NCBI RefSeq assembly: GCF_009497155.1 | Contig: NZ_WINI01000005.1 | Span: 1 to 64,000 of the forward strand | Length of the DNA stretch: 64,000 nucleotides | From: Glaciimonas soli | GTDB taxonomy: Bacteria; Pseudomonadota; Gammaproteobacteria; Burkholderiales; Burkholderiaceae_D | Reading direction: 5' to 3' | Shown: piece by piece, positions 9,424 through 17,047 of the stretch | Layout: each line of letters starts with the position of its first letter | Numbering within the stretch: the stretch's first letter is position 1 | Made by a program: the position numbers and the translations under genes | Notes under the pieces: generated by a model | Told to the model about the DNA's origin: nothing | What the model saw: the letters and a program-made list of their open reading frames with translations, nothing else | Database searches by the model: none

Positions 9424-9780
9424 ATGGGTTTCGTTGACGCGATTAAAACGTGTTTTTATAAATACGCCTACTTTGCCGGTCGTGCTTCCAAGGCAGAGTT
9501 CTGGTGGTTCTTTTTGTTTCTAATACTGGGATCCTTGGTTTTATCCTCTATCAATAAAGTATTCAACGACGTATTTGCCGTCGCAACTCTCGTCCCATCG
9601 CTAGCTGTTGGCAGTCGCCGTCTTCACGATACTGATCGCAGCGGCTGGTGGCAACTTCTATGGTTAATTCCACTTTTGGGATGGATTGCAATCATCTATT
9701 TTCTGACTCAAGACGCCAAAGAACCAAATCGCTTTACCGAAAATGTTGCGGACAGCACAAACACATTAGTAGGAAAATAA
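9424..9780 (+). CDS. DUF805 inner-membrane protein
   Basis: The 118-aa protein has the DUF805 layout (YhaH/YhaI-like): an N-terminal YAYFAGRASKAEFWWFFLF motif, three to four membrane helices, the conserved SLAVGSRRLHDTDRSGWW segment, and a final hydrophobic helix before a polar tail. The function of the family is unknown. An AGGAG ribosome site lies 6 bp upstream of ATG 9424. It is a single gene after the tRNA-His terminator. Confidence 0.9.
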   Translation: MGFVDAIKTCFYKYAYFAGRASKAEFWWFFLFLILGSLVLSSINKVFNDVFAVATLVPSLAVGSRRLHDTDRSGWWQLLWLIPLLGWIAIIYFLTQDAKEPNRFTENVADSTNTLVGK

Positions 9781-9794
9781 GGCTGAATCAGCTT

Positions 9795-10019
9795 TTAATG
9801 TGCTTTTGACATAACAACTAACCAGCGTCGCAGCAAAAGTATTTGCAGATGCCCGGGCTGTACGCCGGCACTGCATTCAATAAGAGGATTGCTTTTGTAT
9901 AAGCGCTTGTAGTAATCACGGCAAATGAATAATTCGCGTTTGCCAAAGCGCAGCAGGATGGATGTAGGGGTAGATTCCATGCCATACAGGGAATCCGAAG
10001 TAATGGTCAAATTCGTCAT
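9795..10019 (-). CDS. Small protein of unknown function, probably SOS-controlled
   Basis: I do not recognise this 74-aa ORF. ATG 10019 has a good SD (GGAG, 6-bp spacing), and an almost consensus LexA box sits 46 bp upstream. The product is basic, with a central FGKRELFICRDYYKRLY segment and no signal peptide or clear membrane helix. Being short and strongly LexA-linked, it might act as a damage-induced inhibitor or toxin, but nothing in the sequence proves that. It is convergent with the DUF805 gene, with a 14-bp gap between the two stops. Confidence 0.6.
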   Translation of the reverse strand: MTNLTITSDSLYGMESTPTSILLRFGKRELFICRDYYKRLYKSNPLIECSAGVQPGHLQILLLRRWLVVMSKAH

Positions 10020-10064
10020 GATTAGCTCCGTCTCGTTGAAGGAGCTATTACTTTAGCACGAGTA

Positions 10065-10080
10065 CTGTATAAACATACAG
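10065..10080 (-). promoter_or_regulatory. LexA (SOS) operator
   Basis: CTGTATAAACATACAG matches the CTGT-N8-ACAG LexA box and, with its flanks (TA before, TG after), differs little from the E. coli consensus. A third half-site, CACTGTATG (10091-10099), forms a 12-bp inverted repeat with CATACAGTG, so the operator is compound. It lies upstream of the minus-strand small ORF ending at 10019. Confidence 0.8.
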
Positions 10081-10128
10081 TGAAATTTTTCACTGTATGT
10101 TTTCTGCAGCATTTCTACTTATTTCGAA

Positions 10129-10446
10129 TTAACGTCTGCCGTGTCCGTGCCAAGCGTGTCCACGATACCCGCCGTGGTAGCCATAATAGCCCCGATAAGG
10201 ATAGCCGCGATAACCATAATATGGCCCTACACCAACATAGACTGGCGCTGGAGGGTAATAAACTGGTCTAGGTGCATAAACCACTGGTGGTGGCGGATAA
10301 TAAACGGGCGCTGGCGGATAGTAAACCGGACCAGGAATACCAACATTGAGAGACACTCCAACGCCCGCTTGCGCTGGAGTTATCGCCAGGAACATGCTTG
10401 TCCCTGCGAGCATGGCAATAGCTGCAATACGGATGAATTTTTTCAT
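10129..10446 (-). CDS. Exported Pro/Tyr/Gly-rich protein (paralogue 1)
   Basis: The 105-aa precursor has a signal peptide with an AxA-type cleavage site (TPAQA, about residue 27). The mature part is a low-complexity series of PVYYPPAPVYY-type repeats followed by a Gly/Tyr/His/Arg-rich tail (GYRGYPYRGYYGYHGGYRG). Such proteins are common in Burkholderiales as periplasmic or surface proteins of unknown role. It shares its N-terminus, the PVYYPPAP core and a 5' palindrome with the gene 220 bp upstream, so the pair arose by tandem duplication. Function is not known. Confidence 0.75.
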   Translation of the reverse strand: MKKFIRIAAIAMLAGTSMFLAITPAQAGVGVSLNVGIPGPVYYPPAPVYYPPPPVVYAPRPVYYPPAPVYVGVGPYYGYRGYPYRGYYGYHGGYRGHAWHGHGRR

Positions 10447-10459
10447 GATAGTCCCTGCG

Positions 10460-10492
10460 GGTTAAATAAGTGATGCACATCATCATTTAACC
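10460..10492 (-). promoter_or_regulatory. Conserved leader palindrome of paralogue 1
   Basis: GGTTAAAT (10460-10467) and ATTTAACC (10485-10492) flank a 17-nt loop, placed 13 bp upstream of the start codon. The same structure occurs before paralogue 2. It may be a protein operator or a 5'-UTR hairpin. Confidence 0.5.
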
Positions 10493-10665
10493 TAAAATTT
10501 CGTCACCTCGCTATGTTCAAGTCGTAATCTGTGTAACGGGATGTGTCATTGCGTTGCTTTTTTCAACGATGACTTCGATCCTTGTCCTTGACAAACAACC
10601 CTGACCAAAACTTCAACTGCATAAAATCGATTGCGAAGTGCAGAGCTTATGTATGCACAATCCAA

Positions 10666-11010
10666 TTAATCTCGATCACGTCCCTCGCGCCATTCATGGC
10701 CACGATATTCATCGTGCTTTTCACGCCATTTGCGATCGCGCCAATAATTCCGATAGCGGTAATCACGAGATTCATAGTAAGGCTGCGGCTCTACATAGAC
10801 GGGTCTAGGCTGCACATATACTGGTCGAGGTGTTTCATATATCACAGCTGGAGGCGGCTCATAATAAACCGGTGCTGGTGGATAATAAACTGGTCCAGGA
10901 ACACCAATATTGACCGACCAATCGACGTGCGCCTGCGCAGGCGTTGCCGACAATAGCAAACCGGCGCTGGCCAAGAAAGCAACGGTGGCCATACGAATTA
11001 TTTTTTTCAT
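10666..11010 (-). CDS. Exported Pro/Tyr-rich protein (paralogue 2)
   Basis: This 114-aa precursor starts MKKIIRMATVAFLASAG and has a cleavage site near TPAQA. The mature protein repeats PVYYPPAPVYYEPPP and PRPVYVQPRPVYVEP, then ends in a highly charged Arg/Asp/Glu/Tyr tail (RDRKWREKHDEYRGHEW). Its N-terminal half is clearly homologous to the neighbouring gene at 10129-10446 but the tails differ, Gly/Tyr in one and charged in the other. It is likely periplasmic or surface-exposed. Function is unknown. Confidence 0.75.
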   Translation of the reverse strand: MKKIIRMATVAFLASAGLLLSATPAQAHVDWSVNIGVPGPVYYPPAPVYYEPPPAVIYETPRPVYVQPRPVYVEPQPYYESRDYRYRNYWRDRKWREKHDEYRGHEWREGRDRD

Positions 11011-11023
11011 GACTGTACCTGAT

Positions 11024-11061
11024 GGGTTAAATAAGCAATGCTATACATCAACATTTAACCC
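11024..11061 (-). promoter_or_regulatory. Conserved leader palindrome of paralogue 2
   Basis: GGGTTAAAT (11024-11032) is the exact complement of ATTTAACCC (11053-11061), again 13 bp before the start codon. Surrounding leader sequence (for example the AAATTTT next to the palindrome) is also shared with paralogue 1. Confidence 0.5.
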
Positions 11062-11140
11062 AAAATTTATTCAGTCAGCCATGCTCAAATCGTAAGCCAC
11101 GTAACAGAATGTATCTTTATGTATTTTTATATGGCGAAAA

Positions 11141-11758
11141 CTATGCGCTAGCTGGATTCAGCATACGTTCCACGTAACGCGCAATCAAATCAACTTCCAG
11201 ATTAACCGGTTTGCCGACACGCAAATGCTTCAATGTCGTCACTTGTATCGTATGGGGAATCAGATTGATTGAGAACAAACAGGCATCAACGGTATCTTCG
11301 ACACGATTCACAGTCAGTGAGACGCCGTTAACCACAACAGAGCCTTTGTAGGCAAAATATTTAGCCAGATCACGTGGGGCTTGTATCACCAACTCCCATG
11401 ACTCACCGACAGGCTCAAATTTCTTTACAGTGCCCAAACCATCGACGTGACCCGACACCAGATGACCACCTAAACGTTCAGCTAAGGTCAGCGCTTTTTC
11501 CAGATTCACTTCACCGATCGCGTCCAAACCCGCAGTGCAATTGAGGCTCTCACGCGAAACATCGACTACAAAACCGTCAGGTGTCTTTTCCACCACCGTC
11601 ATGCAAGCGCCATTGAGAGAAATCGAATCGCCCAGCGCGACATCATGCATGGCGAGTCCGCCTGCATCTATCATAAGTCGCACACCGGCATCAGCCGCTG
11701 TGGAGTGTGGTACTACGGAAGTAATTTTGCCGACTGCGGCGACGATACCTGTAAACAT
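11141..11758 (-). CDS. ribE: Riboflavin synthase alpha chain
   Basis: The enzyme joins two molecules of 6,7-dimethyl-8-ribityllumazine to give riboflavin. From ATG 11758 the protein is 205 aa and begins with the invariant MFTGIVAAVG. An upstream in-frame ATG (11818) would add a hydrophobic 20-residue extension not found in the family and is rejected. Two lumazine-binding repeats are seen, with GDSISLNGACMTV and GSVVVNGVSLTVN as the matching motifs. It follows ribD by 119 bp on the same strand. No FMN riboswitch is visible in that gap. Confidence 0.95.
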   Translation of the reverse strand: MFTGIVAAVGKITSVVPHSTAADAGVRLMIDAGGLAMHDVALGDSISLNGACMTVVEKTPDGFVVDVSRESLNCTAGLDAIGEVNLEKALTLAERLGGHLVSGHVDGLGTVKKFEPVGESWELVIQAPRDLAKYFAYKGSVVVNGVSLTVNRVEDTVDACLFSINLIPHTIQVTTLKHLRVGKPVNLEVDLIARYVERMLNPASA

Positions 11759-11877
11759 AAATAATCCGAATAAAGTTAATAGAGCTAATGCAAAATTTGT
11801 CGCTTGGGATAACCACACAACAGCGGCGACAGATCAATACCAATCTACTTTGTTGAACGAAAATTCCAAGGGCAACA

Positions 11878-12972
11878 TTAAAGGAAACGTGCAAGGATAC
11901 GTATATCTTCGCCGACTTGCTTGATTTGGTGAAATTTCAAAGAAAATTTGTCCTGCAAATTTTCTAATTCCGGTAATGCAAACATTCCACGTGCATCGCC
12001 CAGTATGCTTGGTGCCAGATACACTAGCAGTTCATCCACGCACCCTTCTTGAATCAGGGATGCATTCAGCTTCGCACCTGCTTCAATGTGAACCTCATTC
12101 ATCTGACGGCGCCCGAGTTCCTGTATTACCTGTGGCAAATCGACTTTGCCTTGTGCATTTGGCAGCACGATTACTTCAGCTCCTCGCGCTTGCAAAATGG
12201 CTTTCTTCTCTGCGTTGTCGATCGCAGAAAAAATTAAAGTAGCATCGCCATCCAGAATCCGTGCCAGCGGCGCTATGCTGAGTTTACTATCAATAATCAC
12301 ACGCAGCGGTTGGCGCGCAACAGGAACCGCTCTGACAGTTAATTGAGGATTATCTTCTTTCACGGTGCCGATTCCAGTCAAAATTGCACCGGCACGGGCG
12401 CGCCATAAATGCCCATCATCACGCGCTGCCGGCGAGGTAATCCATTGACTTTGTCCGTTATATAGCGCGGTCTTGCCATCCAGACTGGCTGCCACTTTCA
12501 AACGCACCCAAGGTTTACCGCGCTGCATTCGGGAGAAAAACCCGATGTTCATTTCATACGCCTGCTCTGCCAGCACACCAGATTCCACGATAATTCCCGC
12601 CGCTTGCAAGCGCGCAAATCCTTGCCCGGCTACTTGCGGGTTAGGGTCCAACATGGCCGCCACCACTTTGCCAACGCCAGCACGCACCAACGCATCGGCG
12701 CATGGCGGCGTGCGGCCAAAATGGCTGCATGGTTCCAGTGTCACGTACACCGTCGCACCACGCACATCATGGCCTTTGGCTTGCGCATCGCTTAATGCTT
12801 CAATTTCAGCATGATTGCCGCCAGGAGCTTGCGTATAGCCTTGCCCAATAATTTGCTGATCGCGCACAATCACGCACCCGATCGCGGGATTAGGCGCACT
12901 GGTAAACAATGCTTGTTCGGCAAGTTGTAATGCTTGCGCCATAAAAACGTCAGCTTGCGTCATGGAGTCCAC
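11878..12972 (-). CDS. ribD: Bifunctional riboflavin biosynthesis deaminase/reductase
   Basis: The N-terminal half is a cytidine-deaminase fold with zinc ligands in NHAEIEAL and PCSHFGRTPPC; it deaminates the pyrimidine made by GTP cyclohydrolase II. The C-terminal half is the NADPH-dependent reductase (KVAASLDGKTAL, GIGTVKEDNPQLTVR, EVHIEAGAKLNASLI). Length (364 aa) matches the family. ATG 12963 (MTQADVF) is an alternative start. It lies downstream of pilW by 45 bp and upstream of ribE, forming a riboflavin pair. Confidence 0.95.
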   Translation of the reverse strand: MDSMTQADVFMAQALQLAEQALFTSAPNPAIGCVIVRDQQIIGQGYTQAPGGNHAEIEALSDAQAKGHDVRGATVYVTLEPCSHFGRTPPCADALVRAGVGKVVAAMLDPNPQVAGQGFARLQAAGIIVESGVLAEQAYEMNIGFFSRMQRGKPWVRLKVAASLDGKTALYNGQSQWITSPAARDDGHLWRARAGAILTGIGTVKEDNPQLTVRAVPVARQPLRVIIDSKLSIAPLARILDGDATLIFSAIDNAEKKAILQARGAEVIVLPNAQGKVDLPQVIQELGRRQMNEVHIEAGAKLNASLIQEGCVDELLVYLAPSILGDARGMFALPELENLQDKFSLKFHQIKQVGEDIRILARFL

Positions 12973-13017
12973 TCGTAGTGCGGTAAAAGGGATGATTGTA
13001 CAAAATATACCGCTGCT

Positions 13018-13938
13018 CTAGTTATCTACACCAGCGCCAGCGCTTCCTGCACTATTACGCAACATCGTCACGCTGGTCAACACAGCACGTAATTTATGAT
13101 CTTTTGCCGTTCGATCGACGCCGTCGCAGTCCGTGTAATGCTGTGGCTCCGTAGTATTATGCTTTGCGCCAACGATTTGAAGACATAACTTCACACTGAC
13201 GACTCTGCGCCAATTAACTAGCTGATCAGACGACAATGCATCCACATCTGCTGCGCTCAAAAACTGCTGTACCGAAGATCCGCCATTCGCTGCTACGCCA
13301 TACAGCAAGCGCAGGTTTTCTACATTATCCAATAATGGTTGTGCGATCGTGCCGCCGTTACCGTTGCAATATAACGATGCAATTTTGCTACGCGCAGGTG
13401 TGGCCACAAAAAATAAATTGGCAACAATATGGACCGGCTTGTTAACGAGGTAAGCCGGATGAGTGGCTGGCAAAACATATGTTTTTGCTTTAGCACCATT
13501 ACAGTCGGCACCCGCTCCGCTGAGAGAATCAAAGTCATCGCTAACACGATAAGCGACTTCAAACGCTGCTGCCCCAGTACCGCTGCTACAACTAAAATCC
13601 GGGGGCGACATCATAGGCTTATTGTAGCCATGATCACAGCCCCGCAAACCCCTCCCGGGATTACCCTCTTCATCGACAAAATCAGTTCTGTCTACAAGAG
13701 CAGCATTAATGTCAGTCGAGCTCAAATTACCGAAGCCGGCTTGCCGTAAATTCGTTTCCATCAGTTGCATCGCATATCGGCCATCTTGGTGCAGACGCAG
13801 ATTGTCGTCATGCAAACGATAGCTGGCACTGATACTCAAATACAGCTGTATCACGAATAGCATCATCACCAGACCGATCACCATCGCCACCATTAATTCG
13901 ATGATGGTAAAGCCGCTGTCCCTTTTTATTAAGCACAA
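13018..13938 (-). CDS. pilW: PilW-like type IV pilus minor pilin
   Basis: A class III-type prepilin leader is followed by GFTIIELMVAMVIGLVMM, so the prepilin peptidase would cut after the Gly and methylate Phe. The C-terminal region (NWRRVVSVKLCLQIVG) fits the PilW family. The frame is open to an ATG at 13986, which would give a 24-residue leader. A TTG at 13938, overlapping the fimT stop by 10 bp and following a G-rich SD, gives a normal 9-residue leader and is preferred. Minor pilins prime type IV pilus assembly in the inner membrane. The usual partners pilV, pilX, pilY1 and pilE are not next to it. Confidence 0.8.
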   Translation of the reverse strand: MCLIKRDSGFTIIELMVAMVIGLVMMLFVIQLYLSISASYRLHDDNLRLHQDGRYAMQLMETNLRQAGFGNLSSTDINAALVDRTDFVDEEGNPGRGLRGCDHGYNKPMMSPPDFSCSSGTGAAAFEVAYRVSDDFDSLSGAGADCNGAKAKTYVLPATHPAYLVNKPVHIVANLFFVATPARSKIASLYCNGNGGTIAQPLLDNVENLRLLYGVAANGGSSVQQFLSAADVDALSSDQLVNWRRVVSVKLCLQIVGAKHNTTEPQHYTDCDGVDRTAKDHKLRAVLTSVTMLRNSAGSAGAGVDN

Positions 13939-14450
13939 ACCGTAACCCCCACCAACACTCTGACCCGCCCACTGCGACTCATGCAAACGATGCGAGAATA
14001 CTGATCGTTATAGGCAAACACCAGGTTTCCGAAACTGGCGCCAGGATTGCCATCGGCGTTATAGGTGATGATTTTTTTCGTACCAGTCACGCGCACCTTG
14101 TCGGGCAATGCCCCCTGACGCAACAAAACCTGCTGATCGTCCAGTAACATCACAACCCATCCACTTCCCCAATCATTCGCATCACGCGCATCCTTAGCAG
14201 TGCCGACGCACAAACTAGTATTGGCGCTATCTGCGCTACGACAGAGTTGCACTGGCCGACCACGTTTAATCGCTTCTGATCTGGCAAAGATCGTTGCTGC
14301 GACGAATTGATTCACAGTCGAATTTAAGCGATTTTCAATCACAAAATGCTGCATGGATGGCGCACCGATAGCCAACAAGATACTCATCACGGTGATGGAT
14401 ATCAGTATTTCTATCAGTGTAAAACCGGAATACAAAAGAGAATGCCGCAT
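13929..14450 (-). CDS. fimT: FimT/GspH-type minor pseudopilin
   Basis: The 173-aa protein starts MRHSLLYSGFTLIEILIS: a short leader, then the N-methylation motif with the conserved Glu at position 5 of the mature protein. The C-terminal half has the GspH/FimT fold signature (ATIFARSEAIKRGRPVQLC, GWVVMLLD). It is likely a minor pilin of type IV pili that contributes to pilus priming or DNA uptake. It overlaps the pilW gene, so the two are translationally coupled. It is downstream of nrdR by about 150 bp on the same strand. Confidence 0.9.
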   Translation of the reverse strand: MRHSLLYSGFTLIEILISITVMSILLAIGAPSMQHFVIENRLNSTVNQFVAATIFARSEAIKRGRPVQLCRSADSANTSLCVGTAKDARDANDWGSGWVVMLLDDQQVLLRQGALPDKVRVTGTKKIITYNADGNPGASFGNLVFAYNDQYSRIVCMSRSGRVRVLVGVTVCA

Positions 14451-14602
14451 GACATGCTTAAGTCAAATGATCAGGCTTTTTATCTTATGTGTTTTAGGGA
14501 AGAATGCGCCATTTTTAGGAAAGCAATGGCGGCAAATTAAGGGAAGGATTATGTTGCAAGTATGCAAAAAAGCAGGAGCCGTCCCACTTTAGCGCCAGAA
14601 GC

Positions 14603-15079
14603 CTACTTTTTACCCTTGCGTGACGCCGCAGGACCAGAAAACTCTTCTATCATGTTTTGAAATTCAGCCACATCTTCAAAACTTTTATACACAGAAGCAA
14701 AACGGATATAGGCAATTTTATCGAGTCGTTTTAATTCGTGCATGACCAGTTCTCCGACATGGCCGGAGATGATTTCACGCTCGCCGCTAGATAATAATTT
14801 TTCTTTAATGCGATGCAAGGCTTCATCTAAAGATTCGGCCGAAACCGGGCGCTTGCGCAAAGCCAGCATCAAACTGGCACGCAACTTGTCACCATCAAAC
14901 TCAGTGCGACTACCGTTCTTTTTGACGATGATGGGCATCGCCAGTTCTATCCGCTCATGCGTCGTAAAGCGCTTATCGCAGTTGGTACAACGACGGCGGC
15001 GGCGAATAGCATCGCCCTCTTCCGAATCGCGGGTATCCAGAACCTGAGTTTCTTCGTGTTGGCAGAACGGACATTTCAT
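14603..15079 (-). CDS. nrdR: Transcriptional repressor NrdR
   Basis: NrdR is the (d)ATP-sensing repressor of ribonucleotide reductase genes. The 158-aa protein has the N-terminal zinc ribbon (CPFC...CTNC with RRRRRC) followed by the ATP-cone domain ([20 protein letters not shown]) and the conserved [11 protein letters not shown] near the end. Length and start agree with the family. The position between glyA and pilin genes is typical of Burkholderiales. A Lys-rich C-terminal tail (SRKGKK) is a usual beta-proteobacterial feature. Confidence 0.97.
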   Translation of the reverse strand: MKCPFCQHEETQVLDTRDSEEGDAIRRRRRCTNCDKRFTTHERIELAMPIIVKKNGSRTEFDGDKLRASLMLALRKRPVSAESLDEALHRIKEKLLSSGEREIISGHVGELVMHELKRLDKIAYIRFASVYKSFEDVAEFQNMIEEFSGPAASRKGKK

Positions 15080-15114
15080 GATGGCGCAATCTGACGTTGG
15101 GGATAAACAGATAT

Positions 15115-15218
15115 AAGTATGCCCAAAAAATTGTTTAGACTAGGCGTGCCGAACGCAGACAGTACGACTGTACGGCAAGGAGGCGCAACAACGTATAAAC
15201 GATTTTTTGGGCATACTT
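15115..15218. repeat. Inverted-repeat element, copy A
   Basis: This 104-bp element has arms of about 23 bp (AAGTATGCCCAAAAAATTG and its complement, one or two mismatches). They enclose a core starting TTTAGACTAGGCG, with CGCAGACAGTACGACTG inside and ending CAACAACG. The same core recurs at 16898-16994, but with different arm sequences. It lies between nrdR and the glyA terminator. Confidence 0.8.
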
Positions 15219-15221
15219 TAA

Positions 15222-15252
15222 ATAAGGGCGCAATAAAATTTTGCGCCCTTAT
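15222..15252 (-). terminator. Terminator downstream of glyA
   Basis: A perfect 12-bp stem, ATAAGGGCGCAA (15222-15233) with TTGCGCCCTTAT (15241-15252), surrounds a 7-nt loop 32 bp after the glyA stop. The T-tract is short, so it may rely partly on Rho or act in both directions. Confidence 0.7.
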
Positions 15253-15283
15253 GATTTTACAGCTAGCTCAATAATACAAAAAA

Positions 15284-16531
15284 TTATTTTTCGTACACTG
15301 GGAATGCATCAGTCAATTTTTTCACTTCCACTTTTACGCGTTCTATCGTCGCTGCATCATGTGGGTTGTCCAGCACGTCGGCGATCAAATTACCCACTTT
15401 AGTGGCTTCTGCTTCCTTGAAACCACGTGTAGTGAATGCTGGACTGCCAAGGCGGATACCTGATGTCACGAATGGTTTTTCCGGATCGTTCGGAATCGCA
15501 TTCTTGTTACAAGTCATGTGTGCAGCGCCAAGAATGGCTTCTGCTTCTTTGCCAGTAATTTTCTTCGCGCGTAAATCAACCAGCATGACGTGCGATTCAG
15601 TACGACCCGACACAATACGCAGACCGCGCGCTATCAATGCTTTTGCCAACGCATCTGCATTTTTCACGACTTGCTGTTGATAAGCTTTGAATTCTGGCGT
15701 CAGAGCTTCTTTAAATGCGACCGCTTTACCAGCAATCACGTGCATCAATGGACCACCTTGAATACCTGGGAAAATCGCTGAATTAATCGCTTTTTCGTGT
15801 TCAGCTTTCATCAAGATGATACCGCCGCGTGGACCACGCAAAGATTTGTGCGTAGTCGACGTGACGAAATCTGCGTGCGGAACTGGATTCGGGTATTCGC
15901 CCGCAGCGATCAAACCTGCGTAATGCGCCATATCCACCATAAAGTAGGCGCCAACTGCTTTGGCTACTTTTGACATGCGCTCAAAGTCAATTTTCAAAGC
16001 ATAAGCCGATGCACCTGCGATAATCAGCTTTGGCTTCTTTTCGTGCGCTAGCTTCTCAAACGCGTCGTAATCGATTTCTTCTTTTTCGTTCAGGCCATAT
16101 GAAACAACATTGAACCATTTGCCAGACATATTGAGCGCCATACCGTGCGTCAAATGGCCGCCTTCAGCCAACGACATGCCCATGATGGTGTCACCTGGTT
16201 TCAGCATGGCAAAAAATACACCTTGGTTGGCTTGCGAACCGGAATTTGGTTGTACGTTGGCTGCTTCTGCGCCAAACAATTGCTTCACTCGGTCAATCGC
16301 TAATTGCTCTGCGATATCGACAAACTCACAACCGCCGTAATAACGCTTGCCCGGATAGCCTTCGGCATACTTATTCGTCAACTGTGTACCTTGCGCTTCC
16401 ATGACGGCGGGCGAAGTGTAGTTTTCAGAAGCGATCAGCTCAATATGTTCTTGCTGGCGATGATTTTCTTTTTGAACGGCGCTCCACAACTCTGGATCGA
16501 CATTGGCTAGGGTGTGATTTTTTGCAAACAT
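15284..16531 (-). CDS. glyA: Serine hydroxymethyltransferase
   Basis: GlyA is a PLP enzyme converting serine and tetrahydrofolate to glycine and 5,10-methylene-THF, the main one-carbon source. The 415-aa protein shows the PLP-lysine motif [15 protein letters not shown] (near residue 227), [14 protein letters not shown], and [20 protein letters not shown] 16531 follows a GGAG ribosome site. The leader contains a ZTP riboswitch and a sigma-70 promoter, so expression should rise when ZTP signals folate shortage. nrdR lies downstream in the same orientation. Confidence 0.98.
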   Translation of the reverse strand: MFAKNHTLANVDPELWSAVQKENHRQQEHIELIASENYTSPAVMEAQGTQLTNKYAEGYPGKRYYGGCEFVDIAEQLAIDRVKQLFGAEAANVQPNSGSQANQGVFFAMLKPGDTIMGMSLAEGGHLTHGMALNMSGKWFNVVSYGLNEKEEIDYDAFEKLAHEKKPKLIIAGASAYALKIDFERMSKVAKAVGAYFMVDMAHYAGLIAAGEYPNPVPHADFVTSTTHKSLRGPRGGIILMKAEHEKAINSAIFPGIQGGPLMHVIAGKAVAFKEALTPEFKAYQQQVVKNADALAKALIARGLRIVSGRTESHVMLVDLRAKKITGKEAEAILGAAHMTCNKNAIPNDPEKPFVTSGIRLGSPAFTTRGFKEAEATKVGNLIADVLDNPHDAATIERVKVEVKKLTDAFPVYEK

Positions 16532-16594
16532 GGAATACTCCGATTGATAGATGGGGGATCTGATCGAATAAGGGCCAAATAAATATGGAATTGC

Positions 16595-16646
16595 GGCAGC
16601 CTCAATCGTACCTATAGCACTTTCAGTACTTCCATTCGGGGCTGCC
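16595..16646 (-). promoter_or_regulatory. Expression-platform candidate of the glyA riboswitch
   Basis: The last conserved aptamer segment contains GGCAGCC (plus-strand 16640-16646). A perfect complement, GGCTGCC, lies downstream in the transcript (plus-strand 16595-16601). Pairing of the two would compete with the ligand-bound aptamer pseudoknot. No terminator T-run follows, so control of translation or Rho access is more likely than intrinsic termination. Confidence 0.45.
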
Positions 16647-16757
16647 CAGGCGCACGGCGGTAAAATCTCACGCTTCCCGGTGGATGCCCACCTATTCCCG
16701 ATACTGCGCTAGCTACTTTTGGTAGTGTCAGTACGGTTTTTCGCCAGTCACGTGAGA
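16638..16757 (-). ncRNA. ZTP (pfl) riboswitch aptamer
   Basis: The glyA leader contains, in order, the conserved elements of the ZTP/ZMP riboswitch: GTGACTGGCG (start of the first domain), GTGGGCATCCACCGGGAAGC (the junction block), then ACCGCC and GCGCCTGGGCA, the pseudoknot segment. The linker between the domains contains a small hairpin (CTACCAAAAGTAG). Known pfl-motif RNAs sense ZTP/ZMP and control purine and one-carbon genes including glyA. The call is from motif recognition. Confidence 0.9.
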
Positions 16758-16772
16758 CGAAATGGTGCCGCC

Positions 16773-16801
16773 ATTGTAGGTGAAGGGCGTGTTTTCGGCA
16801 A
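16773..16801 (-). promoter_or_regulatory. Sigma-70 promoter of glyA
   Basis: On the minus strand TTGCCG (plus 16796-16801) and TACAAT (plus 16773-16778) are spaced by 17 bp. The predicted start is near 16766, a few bases before the riboswitch aptamer. Confidence 0.8.
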
Positions 16802-16897
16802 GATTTGGGCTACAATTTCGACTTGGCATTACTTCGCTTACAACAGACTTCCGTCAAAACCAGATACGGGACTGTAACTTAAGGTTACTGAGAACAT

Positions 16898-16994
16898 GTA
16901 AGGCCGTATAACTGTTTAGACTAGGCGCCCCGACGCAGTCAGTAAGACCGTGCAGTGAGGGAGCAACAGCGTTTTAACCGTTATGCGCCCTTAC
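16898..16994. repeat. Inverted-repeat element, copy B
   Basis: The 97-bp element has outer arms GTAAGGCCGTATAAC and GTTATGCGCCCTTAC, complementary with two mismatches. The core begins TGTTTAGACTAGGCG and continues with CGACGCAGTCAGTAAGACCG and GAGCAACAGCG, aligned to copy A at 15115-15218. The arms share no sequence with those of copy A, yet each pair is self-complementary. Confidence 0.8.
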
Positions 16995-17047
16995 TTAGCT
17001 TCCGAAAGAAGTCTAACGAACTTGTAAATAAGACAGGATAAGCAACC

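Noticed and set aside
11759-11877. Possible FMN riboswitch before ribE
   Set aside because: None of the conserved RFN elements could be found in the 119-bp gap or before ribD.
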